Of a stretch of DNA of 64,000 nt, positions 37,105 to 46,814 are shown piece by piece. Within the stretch, counting starts at the first letter, position 1, and every line of letters starts with the position of its first letter. Both the position numbers and the translations under genes were made by a program. The stretch is from Pseudomonas tohonis (GTDB lineage Bacteria; Pseudomonadota; Gammaproteobacteria; Pseudomonadales; Pseudomonadaceae): the NCBI RefSeq assembly GCF_012767755.2, contig NZ_AP023189.1, forward strand, positions 5,582,001 through 5,646,000, given 5' to 3'. The notes under the pieces are model-generated. The model was not told where the DNA came from and searched no databases. It saw only the letters and a program-made list of their open reading frames with translations.

Positions 37105-38832
37105 ATGAATAAATCCTTCGCGTTGCTGACCGCCCTCCTGCTCGTCGGCGGTTGCCAGACCCTGGCCCCTTCCTCCCCGGACGGTACGCCGCCGGTGGAA
37201 GACACCAGCCAGGCGCCCGAATCCAAGCCGGAAGTCTATGGCTCCTTCAGCCGCGACACCCTGTTCGCCCTGCTCTCGGCCGAAGTGGCCGGGCAGCGCA
37301 ATCGCTTCGATATCGCCCTCGGCAACTATGTACAGCAGGCCAATGCGACCCAGGACGCCGGCGTAGCCGAACGCGCCTTCCGCATCGCCGAGTACCTGGG
37401 TGCCGACCAGGCCGCGCTGGACACCGCGCTGATCTGGGCGAAGAACGCCCCGGACAACCTCGACGCCCAGCGCGCCGCCGCCGTACAGCTGGCCCGAGGC
37501 GGCCGCTACGACGAATCCATGACCTACATGGAGAAGGTGCTGCAGGGCCAGGGCGACACCCATTTCGACTTCCTCGCCCTCTCCGCCGCCGAGACCGACC
37601 CGGACACCCGCGCCGGCCTGCTGCAGAGCTTCGACCGCCTGCTCGCCAAGTACCCGGACAACAGCCAGCTGGTGTTCGGCAAGGCCGTGCTGCTGCAACA
37701 GGACGGCCGCACCGAAGAAGCCCTCGCACTGCTGGAGGACATCCCTTCCGACGACCAGCAGATCCCGCCGATCCTGCTGCGCGCGCGCCTGCTGCAGAGC
37801 CTCGACCGCACCGACGAAGCCCTGCCCCTGCTGCAGAAGGGCATCAAGCAGCACCCGGACGACAAGCGCCTGCGCCTGACCTACGCCCGCCTGCTGGTGG
37901 AAGAGAACCGCCTGGACGAGGCCAAGTCCGAGTTCGCCGGCCTGGTGCAGCAGTTCCCCGATGACGACGACCTGCGCTTCTCCCTGGCGCTGGTGTGCAT
38001 GGAGGGCGAGGCCTGGGACGAAGCCCAGGTCTACCTCGAGGAACTGGTCGACCGCGGCAGCCATGTGGATTCCGCCCACTTCAACCTCGGCCAGGTCTAC
38101 GAGAAGCGTGGCGACAAGGAAAGTGCGCTGATCGAGTACGGCCTGGTCGGTGCCGGCAACGACTACCTGCCGGCCCAGTTGCGCCAGACCGAGATCCTGC
38201 TCGACGCCAACCGTCCGGACGAGGCCGCCGCGCACCTGGACAAGGCTCGCGAGGCGCAGCCCGACTACGCCATCCAGCTGTACCTGATCGAGGCCGAAAG
38301 CTTCGCCGAACGCCAGCAGCCTGACCGCTCCTGGAAGGTCATCCACCAGGGCCTGCAACAATTCCCGGACGACCTCAACCTTCTCTATACGCGCGCGATG
38401 CTCGCGGAGAAGCGCGGCGACCTGGCGCAACTGGAGCGCGACCTGCGCTTCATCCTCGAGCGCGAACCGGAAAACGCCATGGCGCTCAATGCCCTCGGCT
38501 ACACCCTCGCCGATCGCACCACGCGCTACGAGGAAGCACGCCAGTTGGTGGAGCAGGCTCACCAACTCAAGCCGGACGACCCCGCCATCCTCGACAGCCT
38601 CGGCTGGATCAACTTCCGCCTGGGCAACATGGACGAGGCCGAGCGCCTGCTGCGCCAGGCCCTCAAGGAATTCCCCGATCACGAAGTGGCGGCCCACCTG
38701 GGCGAAGTGCTCTGGACCCGCGGCAAGCAGAGCGAAGCGCGCGAAGTCTGGTCCGAAGCCCTCAAGACCCAACCCGACAGCCCGATCCTGCGCGGCACCC
38801 TGCAGCGCCTGACCGGCTCCGAGACCCTCTGA
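37105..38832 (+). CDS. Tetratricopeptide-repeat lipoprotein
   Basis: The 575-residue protein starts with a lipoprotein signal peptide (lipobox LVGGC, Cys17) followed by a Pro/Ser-rich linker and then at least ten helix-turn-helix TPR units (recognisable endings such as A-L-I-W-A-K, F-N-L-G-Q-V-Y and A-L-N-A-L-G-Y-T-L). It probably works as a periplasm-facing scaffold; it corresponds to PA4667. lolB starts 3 bases after its stop, so it shares an operon with outer-membrane lipoprotein targeting. Confidence 0.9.
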   Translation: MNKSFALLTALLLVGGCQTLAPSSPDGTPPVEDTSQAPESKPEVYGSFSRDTLFALLSAEVAGQRNRFDIALGNYVQQANATQDAGVAERAFRIAEYLGADQAALDTALIWAKNAPDNLDAQRAAAVQLARGGRYDESMTYMEKVLQGQGDTHFDFLALSAAETDPDTRAGLLQSFDRLLAKYPDNSQLVFGKAVLLQQDGRTEEALALLEDIPSDDQQIPPILLRARLLQSLDRTDEALPLLQKGIKQHPDDKRLRLTYARLLVEENRLDEAKSEFAGLVQQFPDDDDLRFSLALVCMEGEAWDEAQVYLEELVDRGSHVDSAHFNLGQVYEKRGDKESALIEYGLVGAGNDYLPAQLRQTEILLDANRPDEAAAHLDKAREAQPDYAIQLYLIEAESFAERQQPDRSWKVIHQGLQQFPDDLNLLYTRAMLAEKRGDLAQLERDLRFILEREPENAMALNALGYTLADRTTRYEEARQLVEQAHQLKPDDPAILDSLGWINFRLGNMDEAERLLRQALKEFPDHEVAAHLGEVLWTRGKQSEAREVWSEALKTQPDSPILRGTLQRLTGSETL

Positions 38833-38835
38833 TCC

Positions 38836-39453
38836 ATGCGTCTACGTTCACTGTTAGCCGCCGGCGCGCTGCTCCTGCTCACGGGCTGCGCCGGCCTCAC
38901 CTCCCACGAGACCGTTGAAGGCCAGGGCGACCCGGCCCAGTGGAAAGCCCACAAGGAACAGGTCGCCGCCCTCGACGGCTGGCAGATCGCCGGCAAGGTC
39001 GGCATCCGCGCACCGAAGGATTCCGGCAGCGGCACGCTGTTCTGGCTGCAACGCCGCGACTACTACGACATCCGCCTCTCCGGCCCGCTGGGTCGTGGCG
39101 CCGCCCGCCTCACCGGGCACCCGGGCGCCATCACCCTCGAAGTGGCCAACCAGGGCCGCTACGAGGCCGAGTCTCCCGAGGCCCTGCTGGAAGAACAGCT
39201 GGGCTGGCGCCTGCCGGTTTCCCACCTGCAATGGTGGGTGCGCGGCCTGCCCGCCCCGGACAGCAAGAGCCGGCTGACCCTGGACGGCAAGAGCCACCTG
39301 GCGCGCCTGGAGCAGGACGGCTGGCAGGTCCAGTACCTCAGCTACGTAGAGCAGAACGGCTTCACCCTGCCCGAGCGCATCAAGCTCAAGGGCGCCGATC
39401 TCGACGTCACCCTGGTGATCAAGGACTGGCAACCGCGCCAGCTCGGCCAGTAG
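38836..39453 (+). CDS. lolB: Outer-membrane lipoprotein receptor LolB
   Basis: A 205-residue lipoprotein (lipobox LTGC, Cys18) that receives lipoproteins from LolA and inserts them into the outer membrane. The [10 protein letters not shown] motif and strand-rich body are typical. ispE follows after 7 bases, the common gamma-proteobacterial order lolB-ispE-prs. Confidence 0.93.
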   Translation: MRLRSLLAAGALLLLTGCAGLTSHETVEGQGDPAQWKAHKEQVAALDGWQIAGKVGIRAPKDSGSGTLFWLQRRDYYDIRLSGPLGRGAARLTGHPGAITLEVANQGRYEAESPEALLEEQLGWRLPVSHLQWWVRGLPAPDSKSRLTLDGKSHLARLEQDGWQVQYLSYVEQNGFTLPERIKLKGADLDVTLVIKDWQPRQLGQ

Positions 39454-39460
39454 GCACGCC

Positions 39461-40312
39461 ATGCAGGACGCACAGCTGATCCTCCCGGCTCCGGCCAAGC
39501 TCAACCTCATGCTCCATATCCTCGGCCGCCGCGCCGATGGCTATCACGAGCTGCAGACCCTGTTCCAGTTCCTCGAACACGGCGACGAACTCGGCTTCGC
39601 CCTGCGCCAGGATGGTGAGATCCACCTGCGCACCGACGTGCCCGGCGTGCCCCATGACAGCAACCTGATCGTCCGCGCCGCCAGGCGCCTGCAGCAGGAA
39701 TCCGGCACGTCTCTCGGTGCCGACATCTGGCTCGACAAGCGCCTCCCCATGGGCGGCGGCATCGGTGGCGGCAGCTCGGACGCAGCGACTACCCTCCTCG
39801 GCCTCGACCACCTGTGGCAGACCCACCTGGGCGAGGATCGCCTCGCCGAACTGGGCCTGGCCCTGGGCGCCGATGTACCGGTATTCGTACGCGGGCGCGC
39901 CGCCTTCGCCGAGGGCGTCGGCGAGCGCCTGCAGCCGGTCACCCTGCCCGAACCCTGGTTCCTCGTCGCCGTACCGCAAGTCTTTGTCAGCACAGCAGAA
40001 GTTTTCACCGATCCCGAGTTGACACGGAATACGCCGCCCATTAATCTTCGCAGCCTTCTTGAGGGGGGCGGTCGTAATGACTGTCAGCCGGTGGTCGAGA
40101 AGCGTTACCCGGATGTTCGTAACGCGCTGATCCTGTTGAATAATTTCACAGCAGCTAGACTGACCGGCACTGGAGCTTGTGTGTTTGGGAGCTTCCCAAA
40201 CAAGGACGATGCTGATAAAGTCGCCCGCCAACTTCCAGCCACTCTGCCGAATTTCGTCGCGCGAGGAAGCAACGTCTCGATGTTGCACCGCAAGCTCGGA
40301 ATCCTGGCTTGA
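39461..40312 (+). CDS. ispE: 4-diphosphocytidyl-2-C-methyl-D-erythritol kinase
   Basis: A 283-residue GHMP kinase of the MEP isoprenoid pathway. The N-terminal [11 protein letters not shown] block and the ATP loop [14 protein letters not shown] (about residues 96-109) are intact. The last third has lower GC than the rest of the gene, but the frame is unbroken. It lies just upstream of two tRNA-Gln genes. Confidence 0.95.
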   Translation: MQDAQLILPAPAKLNLMLHILGRRADGYHELQTLFQFLEHGDELGFALRQDGEIHLRTDVPGVPHDSNLIVRAARRLQQESGTSLGADIWLDKRLPMGGGIGGGSSDAATTLLGLDHLWQTHLGEDRLAELGLALGADVPVFVRGRAAFAEGVGERLQPVTLPEPWFLVAVPQVFVSTAEVFTDPELTRNTPPINLRSLLEGGGRNDCQPVVEKRYPDVRNALILLNNFTAARLTGTGACVFGSFPNKDDADKVARQLPATLPNFVARGSNVSMLHRKLGILA

Positions 40313-40347
40313 AAGAAGTGTTGCAAGTCCTCCGGTTATACCGATAC

Positions 40348-40422
40348 AGGGGCGTCGCCAAGCGGTAAGGCAGCAGGTTTTGATCCTGCCATGCGTTGGT
40401 TCGAATCCAGCCGCCCCTGCCA
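40348..40422 (+). tRNA. tRNA-Gln(TTG), copy 1
   Basis: 75 bases including encoded CCA. Acceptor stem AGGGGCG/CGCCCCT, D-loop with AAGCGGTAAGGC, anticodon loop TTTTGAT (anticodon TTG) closed by CAGG/CCTG, and T-arm GGTTCGAATCC. It is identical to copy 2 and 36 bases after ispE. Confidence 0.97.
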
Positions 40423-40476
40423 TAACCCTCCAAGGGTTCGGTACAACAAGGTCTTGCAAAGAAAGTTGAAACAGAT

Positions 40477-40551
40477 AGGGGCGTCGCCAAGCGGTAAGGC
40501 AGCAGGTTTTGATCCTGCCATGCGTTGGTTCGAATCCAGCCGCCCCTGCCA
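40477..40551 (+). tRNA. tRNA-Gln(TTG), copy 2
   Basis: Same 75-base sequence as copy 1, 54 bases downstream, with encoded CCA and TTG anticodon. The two are probably cotranscribed and released from one precursor. Confidence 0.97.
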
Positions 40552-40557
40552 TACACG

Positions 40558-40603
40558 AGAAAGCTGTTCAAAAAGCACCCGTGCATTTTGAACAGCTTTT
40601 TAT
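40558..40603 (+). terminator. Strong hairpin terminator between tRNA-Gln and prs
   Basis: A perfect 14-base inverted repeat (AAAGCTGTTCAAAA ... TTTTGAACAGCTTT) with a 12-base centre ends in a T run. It should end the tRNA-Gln transcript; because it lies 36 bases before the prs start, it could also attenuate readthrough into prs. Confidence 0.85.
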
Positions 40604-40638
40604 TCATCAGGTCCACCCTCAGCCGGCAGGTACTGCGC

Positions 40639-41580
40639 GTGTCCAAGATGATGGTCTTCACGGGGAACGCCAACCCCGATCTGGCGCGTCGCGTCGTACG
40701 TCAATTGCACATCCCCCTCGGTGATGCCTCCGTAGGCAAGTTCTCCGACGGCGAGATCAGCGCTGAAATCAACGAGAACGTTCGCGGTAAGGACGTCTTC
40801 CTGATTCAGCCCACGTGCGCGCCCACCAACGACAACCTGATGGAACTGGTAGTGATGGCTGACGCCTTCCGCCGTTCCTCGGCGTCCCGTATCACTGCAG
40901 TGATCCCCTACTTCGGCTATGCCCGCCAGGACCGCCGCCCGCGTTCCGCTCGCGTGGCGATCAGCGCGAAGGTAGTGGCCGACATGCTCACCGTGGTCGG
41001 CGTCGACCGCGTGCTGACCGTCGACCTGCACGCCGATCAGATCCAGGGCTTCTTCGATATCCCGGTAGATAACATCTACGGCTCCCCCGTTCTGGTGGAT
41101 GACATCGAAGACCAACGCTTCGACAACCTCATGATCGTCTCCCCGGACATCGGTGGCGTGGTGCGTGCTCGCGCCGTTGCCAAGTCCCTGGGCGTCGACC
41201 TGGCGATCATCGACAAGCGTCGTCCCAAGGCCAACCAGTCCGAAGTCATGCACATCATCGGTGATGTGGATGGCCGTACCTGCGTTCTGGTCGACGACAT
41301 GGTCGATACCGCCGGCACCCTCGGCCATGCCGCCAAGGCCCTGAAGGACCACGGCGCCGCCAAGGTCTACGCCTACTGCACCCACCCGGTGCTGTCCGGC
41401 CGTGCCATCGAGAACATTGAAAACTCCGTGCTGGACGAGCTGGTGGTGACCAACACCATCCCCCTGTCCGCCGCGGCACAGGCCTGCTCGCGTATCCGCC
41501 AACTGGATATCGCGCCGGTCGTGGCTGAAGCGGTCCGCCGCATCAGCAATGAGGAATCGATCAGCGCGATGTTCCGCTAA
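40639..41580 (+). CDS. prs: Ribose-phosphate pyrophosphokinase
   Basis: A 313-residue enzyme making PRPP from ribose-5-phosphate and ATP, the substrate used by the hpt and upp products earlier in the window. The start is GTG 40639, giving the conserved [14 protein letters not shown]-terminus. The PRPP loop D-D-M-V-D-T-A-G-T (about residues 218-226) and K-R-R-x-K-x-N catalytic flexible-loop region (about 193-199) are intact. Confidence 0.97.
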   Translation: MSKMMVFTGNANPDLARRVVRQLHIPLGDASVGKFSDGEISAEINENVRGKDVFLIQPTCAPTNDNLMELVVMADAFRRSSASRITAVIPYFGYARQDRRPRSARVAISAKVVADMLTVVGVDRVLTVDLHADQIQGFFDIPVDNIYGSPVLVDDIEDQRFDNLMIVSPDIGGVVRARAVAKSLGVDLAIIDKRRPKANQSEVMHIIGDVDGRTCVLVDDMVDTAGTLGHAAKALKDHGAAKVYAYCTHPVLSGRAIENIENSVLDELVVTNTIPLSAAAQACSRIRQLDIAPVVAEAVRRISNEESISAMFR

Positions 41581-41599
41581 GGACATCCCTGACGAAAAC

Positions 41600-41623
41600 G
41601 CCCCGCTCCGGCGGGGCTTTTTT
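41600..41623 (+). terminator. Rho-independent terminator after prs
   Basis: GCCCCGC-TCC-GGCGGGGCTTTTTTG with a six-T tail, 20 bases after the prs stop. Confidence 0.9.
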
Positions 41624-41627
41624 GCCT

Positions 41628-41666
41628 AACCGCCCAAGATGCTGGTCGCAAGCACTCGGGGCGGTT
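41628..41666 (+). promoter_or_regulatory. rplY leader hairpin (candidate L25 autoregulatory element)
   Basis: AACCGCCC (41628-41635) pairs with GGGCGGTT (41659-41666) around an inner helix/internal loop (GCT/AGC), just 9 bases before the rplY Shine-Dalgarno (TTGGAG). L25 binds the loop E region of 5S rRNA, and a 5S-like mRNA leader represses rplY in E. coli; whether this hairpin does the same is an inference. Confidence 0.4.
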
Positions 41667-41687
41667 TGGCTATTTTGGAGAAACGTA

Positions 41688-42296
41688 ATGACTGATTTTG
41701 CCCTGAATGCCGAAGCGCGTTCCGACCTGGGGAAAGGTGCGAGCCGCCGCCTGCGTCGTAATGCCAACCTGGTTCCCGCCGTGATCTACGGTGGCGAGAA
41801 AGCCCCGGAATCCGTAAGCCTGCTGGCCAAAGACCTGGCCAAGCTGCTGGAAAACGAAGCTGCCTTCAGCCACGTGCTGTCCCTGAACGTTTCCGGCAAG
41901 ACCGAAACCGTTCTGATCAAGGCCCTGCAGCGTCACCCGGCCAAAGGCTTCGTACTGCACGCTGACTTCCAGCGCGTCGTCGCCGGCCAGAAACTGACCG
42001 CCCACGTGCCCCTGCACTTCCTGAACGAATCGACCGCCGTTGGCGTGAAGACCGGTGGTGGCGAGATCTCCCACACCATCTCCGAAGTCGAAGTCTCCTG
42101 CCTGCCGAAAGACCTGCCGGAGTTCATCGAAGTCGACCTGGCCAAAGTCGAACTGGGCCAGATCGTTCACCTGTCCGACCTCAAACTGCCGAAAGGCGTT
42201 GAGCTGGTCGCACTGGCGCACGGCAACGACCTGGCAGTGGCCAACATCCACGCCTCCCGCGTTGTGAAAGACGAAGAAGAAGGCAAAGCCGAGTAA
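41688..42296 (+). CDS. rplY: 50S ribosomal protein L25/general stress protein Ctc
   Basis: The 202-residue protein is the long form of L25: an N-terminal 5S rRNA-binding domain (about residues 1-93, with [15 protein letters not shown]) and a C-terminal TL5/CTC beta domain. ATG 41688 has TTGGAG upstream. pth follows after 34 bases, the standard prs-rplY-pth-ychF order. Confidence 0.96.
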   Translation: MTDFALNAEARSDLGKGASRRLRRNANLVPAVIYGGEKAPESVSLLAKDLAKLLENEAAFSHVLSLNVSGKTETVLIKALQRHPAKGFVLHADFQRVVAGQKLTAHVPLHFLNESTAVGVKTGGGEISHTISEVEVSCLPKDLPEFIEVDLAKVELGQIVHLSDLKLPKGVELVALAHGNDLAVANIHASRVVKDEEEGKAE

Positions 42297-42330
42297 TCAC
42301 TACTCGCCAGCCTGAGGAAGGGCCCCTGTC

Positions 42331-42915
42331 GTGACTGCCGTACAACTGATCGTCGGCCTGGGTAATCCAGGCCCTGAATACGACCAGACCCGGCATAACG
42401 CAGGGGCCCTTTTCGTTGAGCGCGTGGCGGACAGCCAGCGCGTCAACCTATCCCTCGACAAGAAGTACTTCGGCCTCGTTGGCAAGTTCAGCCACCAGGG
42501 CCGCGACGTTCGCCTGCTCATCCCCACCACCTACATGAACCGCAGCGGCCAGTCCGTGGCGGCGCTCGCCGGCTTCTTCCGCATCCCGGTCGACGCGATC
42601 CTGGTGGCCCACGACGAACTCGACATGCCTCCCGGCGTCGCCAAGCTCAAGCAAGGTGGCGGGCACGGCGGGCACAACGGGCTGCGCGACATCATCGCCC
42701 AGCTTGGCAACCAGAACGGTTTCCACCGCCTCCGGCTCGGCATCGGCCACCCGGGGCACAGCAGCCTGGTCTCCGGCTTCGTCCTCGGCCGCGCACCGCG
42801 CAGCGAACAGGAAAAGCTCGACTCCAGCATCGACTTCGCCCTCGGCGTGCTGCCGGAAATGCTCGCAGGTGACTGGACCCGCGCGATGCAGAAGCTGCAC
42901 AGCCAGAAGGCCTGA
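42331..42915 (+). CDS. pth: Peptidyl-tRNA hydrolase
   Basis: A 194-residue enzyme recycling peptidyl-tRNAs that drop off ribosomes. It begins with GTG 42331 after gaggaaggg. The motifs [15 protein letters not shown] (residues 8-22, with catalytic His) and P-x-T-Y-M-N-R-S-G, H-D-E-L-D and G-G-x-G-G-H-N-G-L are all present. Confidence 0.97.
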   Translation: MTAVQLIVGLGNPGPEYDQTRHNAGALFVERVADSQRVNLSLDKKYFGLVGKFSHQGRDVRLLIPTTYMNRSGQSVAALAGFFRIPVDAILVAHDELDMPPGVAKLKQGGGHGGHNGLRDIIAQLGNQNGFHRLRLGIGHPGHSSLVSGFVLGRAPRSEQEKLDSSIDFALGVLPEMLAGDWTRAMQKLHSQKA

Positions 42916-42955
42916 TCACACCTCTTTCATCGCCAATCGGCCCGAGGGACATAGC

Positions 42956-44056
42956 ATGGGATTCAACTGCGGCATCGTCGGCCTGCCCAACGTCGGCAAG
43001 TCCACCCTGTTCAACGCCCTGACCAAATCCGGCATCGCGGCGGAAAACTTCCCCTTCTGCACCATCGAGCCGAACAGCGGCATCGTGCCGATGCCCGACC
43101 TGCGCCTCAACGCGCTGGCCGAGATCGTCAAGCCCGAGCGCGTGATCCCCACCACCATGGAATTCGTCGACATCGCCGGCCTGGTTGCGGGCGCCTCCAA
43201 GGGTGAAGGCCTAGGCAACAAATTCCTCGCCAACATCCGCGAGACCGACGCCATCGCCCACGTCGTGCGCTGCTTCGAAGACGAGAACGTCATCCACGTC
43301 TCCAACAGCGTCGACCCCAAGCGCGACATCGAGATCATCGACCTCGAACTGATCTTCGCCGACCTCGACAGCTGCGAGAAGCAACTGCAGAAGGTCGCGC
43401 GCAACGCCAAGGGCGGCGACAAGGACGCCCTGGCGCAGAAAGCCCTGCTGGAAAAACTCATCCCCCACTTCAGCGAAGGCAAGCCCGCGCGCTCCCTGCT
43501 GAAAAACCTGGGTGACGACGAGAAGCGCCTCGTCCGCGGCTTCCACCTGCTCACCAGCAAGCCGGTGATGTACATCGCCAACGTCGCCGAGGACGGCTTC
43601 GAGAACAACCCGCACCTCGACGTGGTCCGCGCCATTGCCGAAGAAGAAGGCGCCATCGTGGTACCGGTCTGCAACAAGATCGAAGCCGAGATCGCCGAAC
43701 TCGACGACGGCGAAGAGAAGGACATGTTCCTCGAAGCCCTGGGCCTCGAAGAACCAGGCCTGAACCGCGTGATCCGCGCCGGCTACGACCTGCTCAACCT
43801 GCAGACCTACTTCACCGCCGGCGTGAAGGAAGTACGCGCCTGGACCGTGCGCATCGGCGCCACCGCCCCGCAGGCCGCTGCCGTGATCCACACCGACTTC
43901 GAGAAAGGCTTCATCCGCGCCGAAGTGGTCGCCTATGACGACTTCATCCAGTTCAAGGGCGAAGCCGGTGCCAAGGAAGCCGGCAAATGGCGCCTGGAAG
44001 GCAAGGAATACATCGTCAAGGACGGCGACGTGATGCACTTCCGCTTCAACGTCTAA
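42956..44056 (+). CDS. ychF: Redox-regulated ATPase YchF
   Basis: A 366-residue Obg-family P-loop protein that binds ATP rather than GTP. G1 is G-L-P-N-V-G-K-S-T (residues about 8-16), G3 is D-I-A-G-L-V near 67, and the G4 position reads N-K-I-E instead of NKxD, the hallmark of ATP preference. A coiled coil and a C-terminal TGS domain follow. Corresponds to PA4673, the gene next to tRNA-Met in PAO1; here about 5 kb of other genes separate them. Confidence 0.96.
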   Translation: MGFNCGIVGLPNVGKSTLFNALTKSGIAAENFPFCTIEPNSGIVPMPDLRLNALAEIVKPERVIPTTMEFVDIAGLVAGASKGEGLGNKFLANIRETDAIAHVVRCFEDENVIHVSNSVDPKRDIEIIDLELIFADLDSCEKQLQKVARNAKGGDKDALAQKALLEKLIPHFSEGKPARSLLKNLGDDEKRLVRGFHLLTSKPVMYIANVAEDGFENNPHLDVVRAIAEEEGAIVVPVCNKIEAEIAELDDGEEKDMFLEALGLEEPGLNRVIRAGYDLLNLQTYFTAGVKEVRAWTVRIGATAPQAAAVIHTDFEKGFIRAEVVAYDDFIQFKGEAGAKEAGKWRLEGKEYIVKDGDVMHFRFNV

Positions 44057-44075
44057 GCCCTCCCCCGCTTCACCC

Positions 44076-44111
44076 GAAGCCCCCTGCGGACCTGCTCCGC
44101 CGGGGGCTTCG
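44076..44111 (+). terminator. Terminator after ychF
   Basis: GAAGCCCCCTGCGGA-CCTG-CTCCGCCGGGGGCTTC forms a long GC-rich stem 20 bases after ychF; the T tract is weak. It lies between convergent genes. Confidence 0.65.
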
Positions 44112-44115
44112 TGCT

Positions 44116-44502
44116 TCAGGCCGCCTCGCCCCGCTGCTCGAACACCTCCCGCGCCACCGCCAGGCCGTTCAGCGCGGCCGGGAAGCCGGCGTAGACGGCC
44201 ATCTGCATGATGGTCTCGATGATCTCCGTGCGGCTGGCGCCGACGTTCAGCGCGCCGTGCACGTGGACCTTCAGTTGCGGGGCGGCGTTGCCCAGGGCAG
44301 TCAGGGCCGCCACCACGGCGATCTCCCGGCTCTTCAGGTCCAGCCCCGGGCGGGAATAGATGTCGCCGAAGGGGAACTCCACCAGGTAGCGCGCAAAGTC
44401 CGGGGCGATGCCCGCCAGGCTCTCCACCACCCGCTCACCGGCCTCGCCGTCGATCTCCTTCAGTTTCGCCAGCCCACGCTGGTAGCGGCTCTCGTCATTC
44501 AT
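44116..44502 (-). CDS. Carboxymuconolactone decarboxylase family protein
   Basis: A 128-residue all-helical protein of the CMD/AhpD-like family (start pattern R-Y-x-x-G-x-x-K-L, later [18 protein letters not shown]). The C-x-x-C of AhpD-type peroxidase members is absent, which argues for the gamma-CMD-like branch. Its ATG lies inside the end of the MerR gene (8-base overlap), so the regulator and this protein form a pair. Confidence 0.85.
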   Translation of the reverse strand: MNDESRYQRGLAKLKEIDGEAGERVVESLAGIAPDFARYLVEFPFGDIYSRPGLDLKSREIAVVAALTALGNAAPQLKVHVHGALNVGASRTEIIETIMQMAVYAGFPAALNGLAVAREVFEQRGEAA

Positions 44503-44905
44503 GTGCGTTGCCCTTCTCGGTTGATGGCTCCAGTGCCAGGGCCTGCTCGCACGCGCGGTAATGCTCGATCTTCGCGTGCAGCGCATCGGCGGCCTGGCGC
44601 ATCGCCTCGATCTCGGCCAGGACCTCCGCAAGGTGGCCCTCCAGCATCTGGCGACGCGCCGGCACCGTCGGGTCCCCGGCGCTCCTCAGCGCTGCGAACG
44701 CCTCCATCTTGCCGATGGGCATGCGGGTCGTGCGCAAGCGCAGCAGGAACTCGATCCAGGCCATGTCCGAAGCCGCGTAGCGCCGCTGCCCACCCGGCGC
44801 CCGGCCCACCGGGGCGATGAGCCCGATGCGCTCGTAATAACGCAGGGTGTGAGCCGTGAGCCCGGTACGCCGGGCGACTTCGTCGATGCTGAGATGAGGT
44901 TCCAT
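44495..44905 (-). CDS. MerR-family transcriptional regulator
   Basis: A 136-residue one-component regulator: MerR helix-turn-helix at residues about 4-70 ([25 protein letters not shown]) and a coiled-coil dimerisation helix (about 80-120). No metal-binding cysteine cluster is present except C at about 118, so it fits small-molecule or redox branches. It probably controls itself and the overlapping CMD gene. Confidence 0.88.
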   Translation of the reverse strand: MEPHLSIDEVARRTGLTAHTLRYYERIGLIAPVGRAPGGQRRYAASDMAWIEFLLRLRTTRMPIGKMEAFAALRSAGDPTVPARRQMLEGHLAEVLAEIEAMRQAADALHAKIEHYRACEQALALEPSTEKGNAHE

Positions 44906-44974
44906 GAGGCGATCCTAGAAGTTCGAGCGCGCTCTAAGTCAACCCTTTGCCGGCACTGCGTCAAGCACTGCCCC

Positions 44975-46314
44975 TCAGCGCCTTCGAAAACGCAGGGGCA
45001 GCCCCTGGCAATCCTCCCCGAAGCGCCCCTGGTGCCAACCCAGTTGGCCCGACACCAGCGTGGTGCGCACCGCGTGACGGAAGGTGCGGCCCTGGAACGG
45101 CGTCCAGCCGCATTGCGCGTGGATCGGGTCCGCCTCCACCGGCCGGGGCTCGGCCAGGCGCTCCACCAGCACCAGGTCGGCCCAGTAGCCCTCGCGCAGG
45201 TAGCCGCGCCGCTCGACGGAGAAGCGCTCCGCCACCGCGTGGCTGGTCTTGTGCACCAGCTGCGTCAGCGGCAGCAGCCCGTCGGCCACCAGCTCCAGCA
45301 GCGCCGGCAGGCTGTGCTGCACCAGCGGCAACCCAGCGGGCGCCTGGGCGTAGGGCCGGGTCTTCTCCTCCCGGGTGTGGGGCGCGTGGTCGCTGCCGAT
45401 CACGTCCAGCCGCCCGTCCAGCAAGGCCTGGCGCAGGGCATCGCGGTCGGAGGGCGCCTTGATCGCCGGGTTGCACTTGATCAGGTGGCCCAGGCGCGGG
45501 TAGTCGCGGTCATCGAACAGCAGGTGGTGCACGCACACCTCGGCGGTGATGCGCTTGCCCGGCAGCGGCCCGGGGCTGAACAGCTCCAGCTCCCGCGCCG
45601 TGGTGATGTGCAGCACGTGCAGGTCGGTGCCGAAGCGACGGGCCAGCGCCACCGCCCGGCTGGAGGAGCGGTAGCAGGCCTCCGCATCGCGGATCAGGGA
45701 TGCGCGTCGGGCGGGATGGCGTCGCCGTAGCCGGCTGCCCATTGCGCCTCGCGCTCGCGGATGCGCGGCGTGTCTTCGCAGTGGGCCAGCAGCAGCGTCG
45801 GGCAATCGCGGAACAGCCGCTCCAGGGACGCCTCGTCGTCCACCAGCAGGTTGCCGGTGGAGGCGCCCATGAACACCTTCACCCCCGCCACCCGCTCCGG
45901 GTCGAGCCGGGCCACGGTGTCGAGGTTGTCCCGGCTCACACCGAAGTGAAAACCGTAGTTCACCGACGAACAGGCCGCCGCGCGGCGCTCCTTCGCCGCC
46001 AGCGCCTCCAGGCCCAGGGTCGGCGGCTGGGTGTTGGGCATGTCCATCACGCTGGTCACGCCCCCGGCCAGCGCCGCGCGGGACTCGCTGAGGAAGGTGC
46101 CCTTGTGGGGCGCGCCGGGGTCACGGAAGTGCACCTGGTCATCGATCATCCCCGGCAGCAGGTACTGGCCGTTGGTGTCGATCACCCGCACATCCGGCCG
46201 GGCGCTGATGCTGCAGTCGATGCGCTCGATACGGCCGTTGTGCACCAGCAGGTCGGCCTCCCACTCGCAGCCTTCGTTGACCAGGCGGGCATTGCGGATC
46301 AGCAGGTGGTGCAT
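44975..46314 (-). pseudogene. Dihydroorotase (PyrC2-like), frameshifted
   Basis: The first 206 codons from ATG 46314 encode a type I dihydroorotase N-terminus (M-I-D-D-Q-V-H-F-R-D-P-G metal motif, M-D-M-P-N-T-Q-P-P block) and then stop at 45694, after G-D-A-I-P-P-D-A-H-P. The rest (R-D-A-E-A-C-Y-R-S..., G-S-D-H-A-P-H-T motif) continues without gap in another frame through 44975. One extra C in the CCC run near 45703-45705 would restore H-P-L-I-R-D. It is last in a zinc-starvation-type operon, where PyrC2 backs up the zinc enzyme. Real mutation or assembly error cannot be told apart. Confidence 0.85.
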
Positions 46315-46814
46315 GGCTGGAACTCGTTCTGCAGGGCCTGGTAGCCGGGCCCCAGGTCGATGGGGACAAGGGCCACCTGTTCGGACGGGTGGGCCGGCGC
46401 GCCAGGCTCGGGCGACGCGCACGTCACCCGCAACCCCGCGCCGGAGAGCTGGTTGTAGAAGCACGAGCGGCGCCCGGTGTGACAGGCCGGGCCGGCCTGG
46501 TCCACCTGCAGCAGCAGCGCATCGCCGTCGCAATCCAGGTGGGCGCTGACCAGGTGCTGCACATGCCCGGAGGTGTCCCCCTTGCGCCACAGGCAGCGGC
46601 GCGAGCGCGACCAGTAGCATGCCCGCCCCTCCTCCAGCGTGGCCCGCAGGGACTCGGGGTTCATCCACGCCAGCATCAGCACCTCGCCGCTGTCGTACTG
46701 CTGGGCCACGGCGGGGATCAGCCCATCGGCACGCCAGGGAATGGCCGCCATCACCGCCTCCAGATCCCGCCCGGTGCCGGCCGGGCTCCGCTCCAGTTGC
46801 AGCCAGAAGCTCAT
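46299..46814 (-). CDS. hisI: Phosphoribosyl-AMP cyclohydrolase (HisI-like, zinc-operon paralogue)
   Basis: A 171-residue cyclohydrolase of histidine synthesis. The family core is clear: [20 protein letters not shown], the [12 protein letters not shown] metal motif and [12 protein letters not shown] zinc site. Its place between a zinc importer and a dihydroorotase gene indicates a Zur-controlled duplicate of the housekeeping enzyme. Overlaps are 16 bases with the dihydroorotase start and 4 bases with the binding-protein gene. Confidence 0.85.
   Translation of the reverse strand: MSFWLQLERSPAGTGRDLEAVMAAIPWRADGLIPAVAQQYDSGEVLMLAWMNPESLRATLEEGRACYWSRSRRCLWRKGDTSGHVQHLVSAHLDCDGDALLLQVDQAGPACHTGRRSCFYNQLSGAGLRVTCASPEPGAPAHPSEQVALVPIDLGPGYQALQNEFQPCTTC

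Noticed and set aside
40348..40551. Two-unit CRISPR-like repeat
   Set aside because: The 75-base repeats fold as tRNA-Gln and are only two in number with one 54-base gap. I saw no CRISPR array anywhere in the window.
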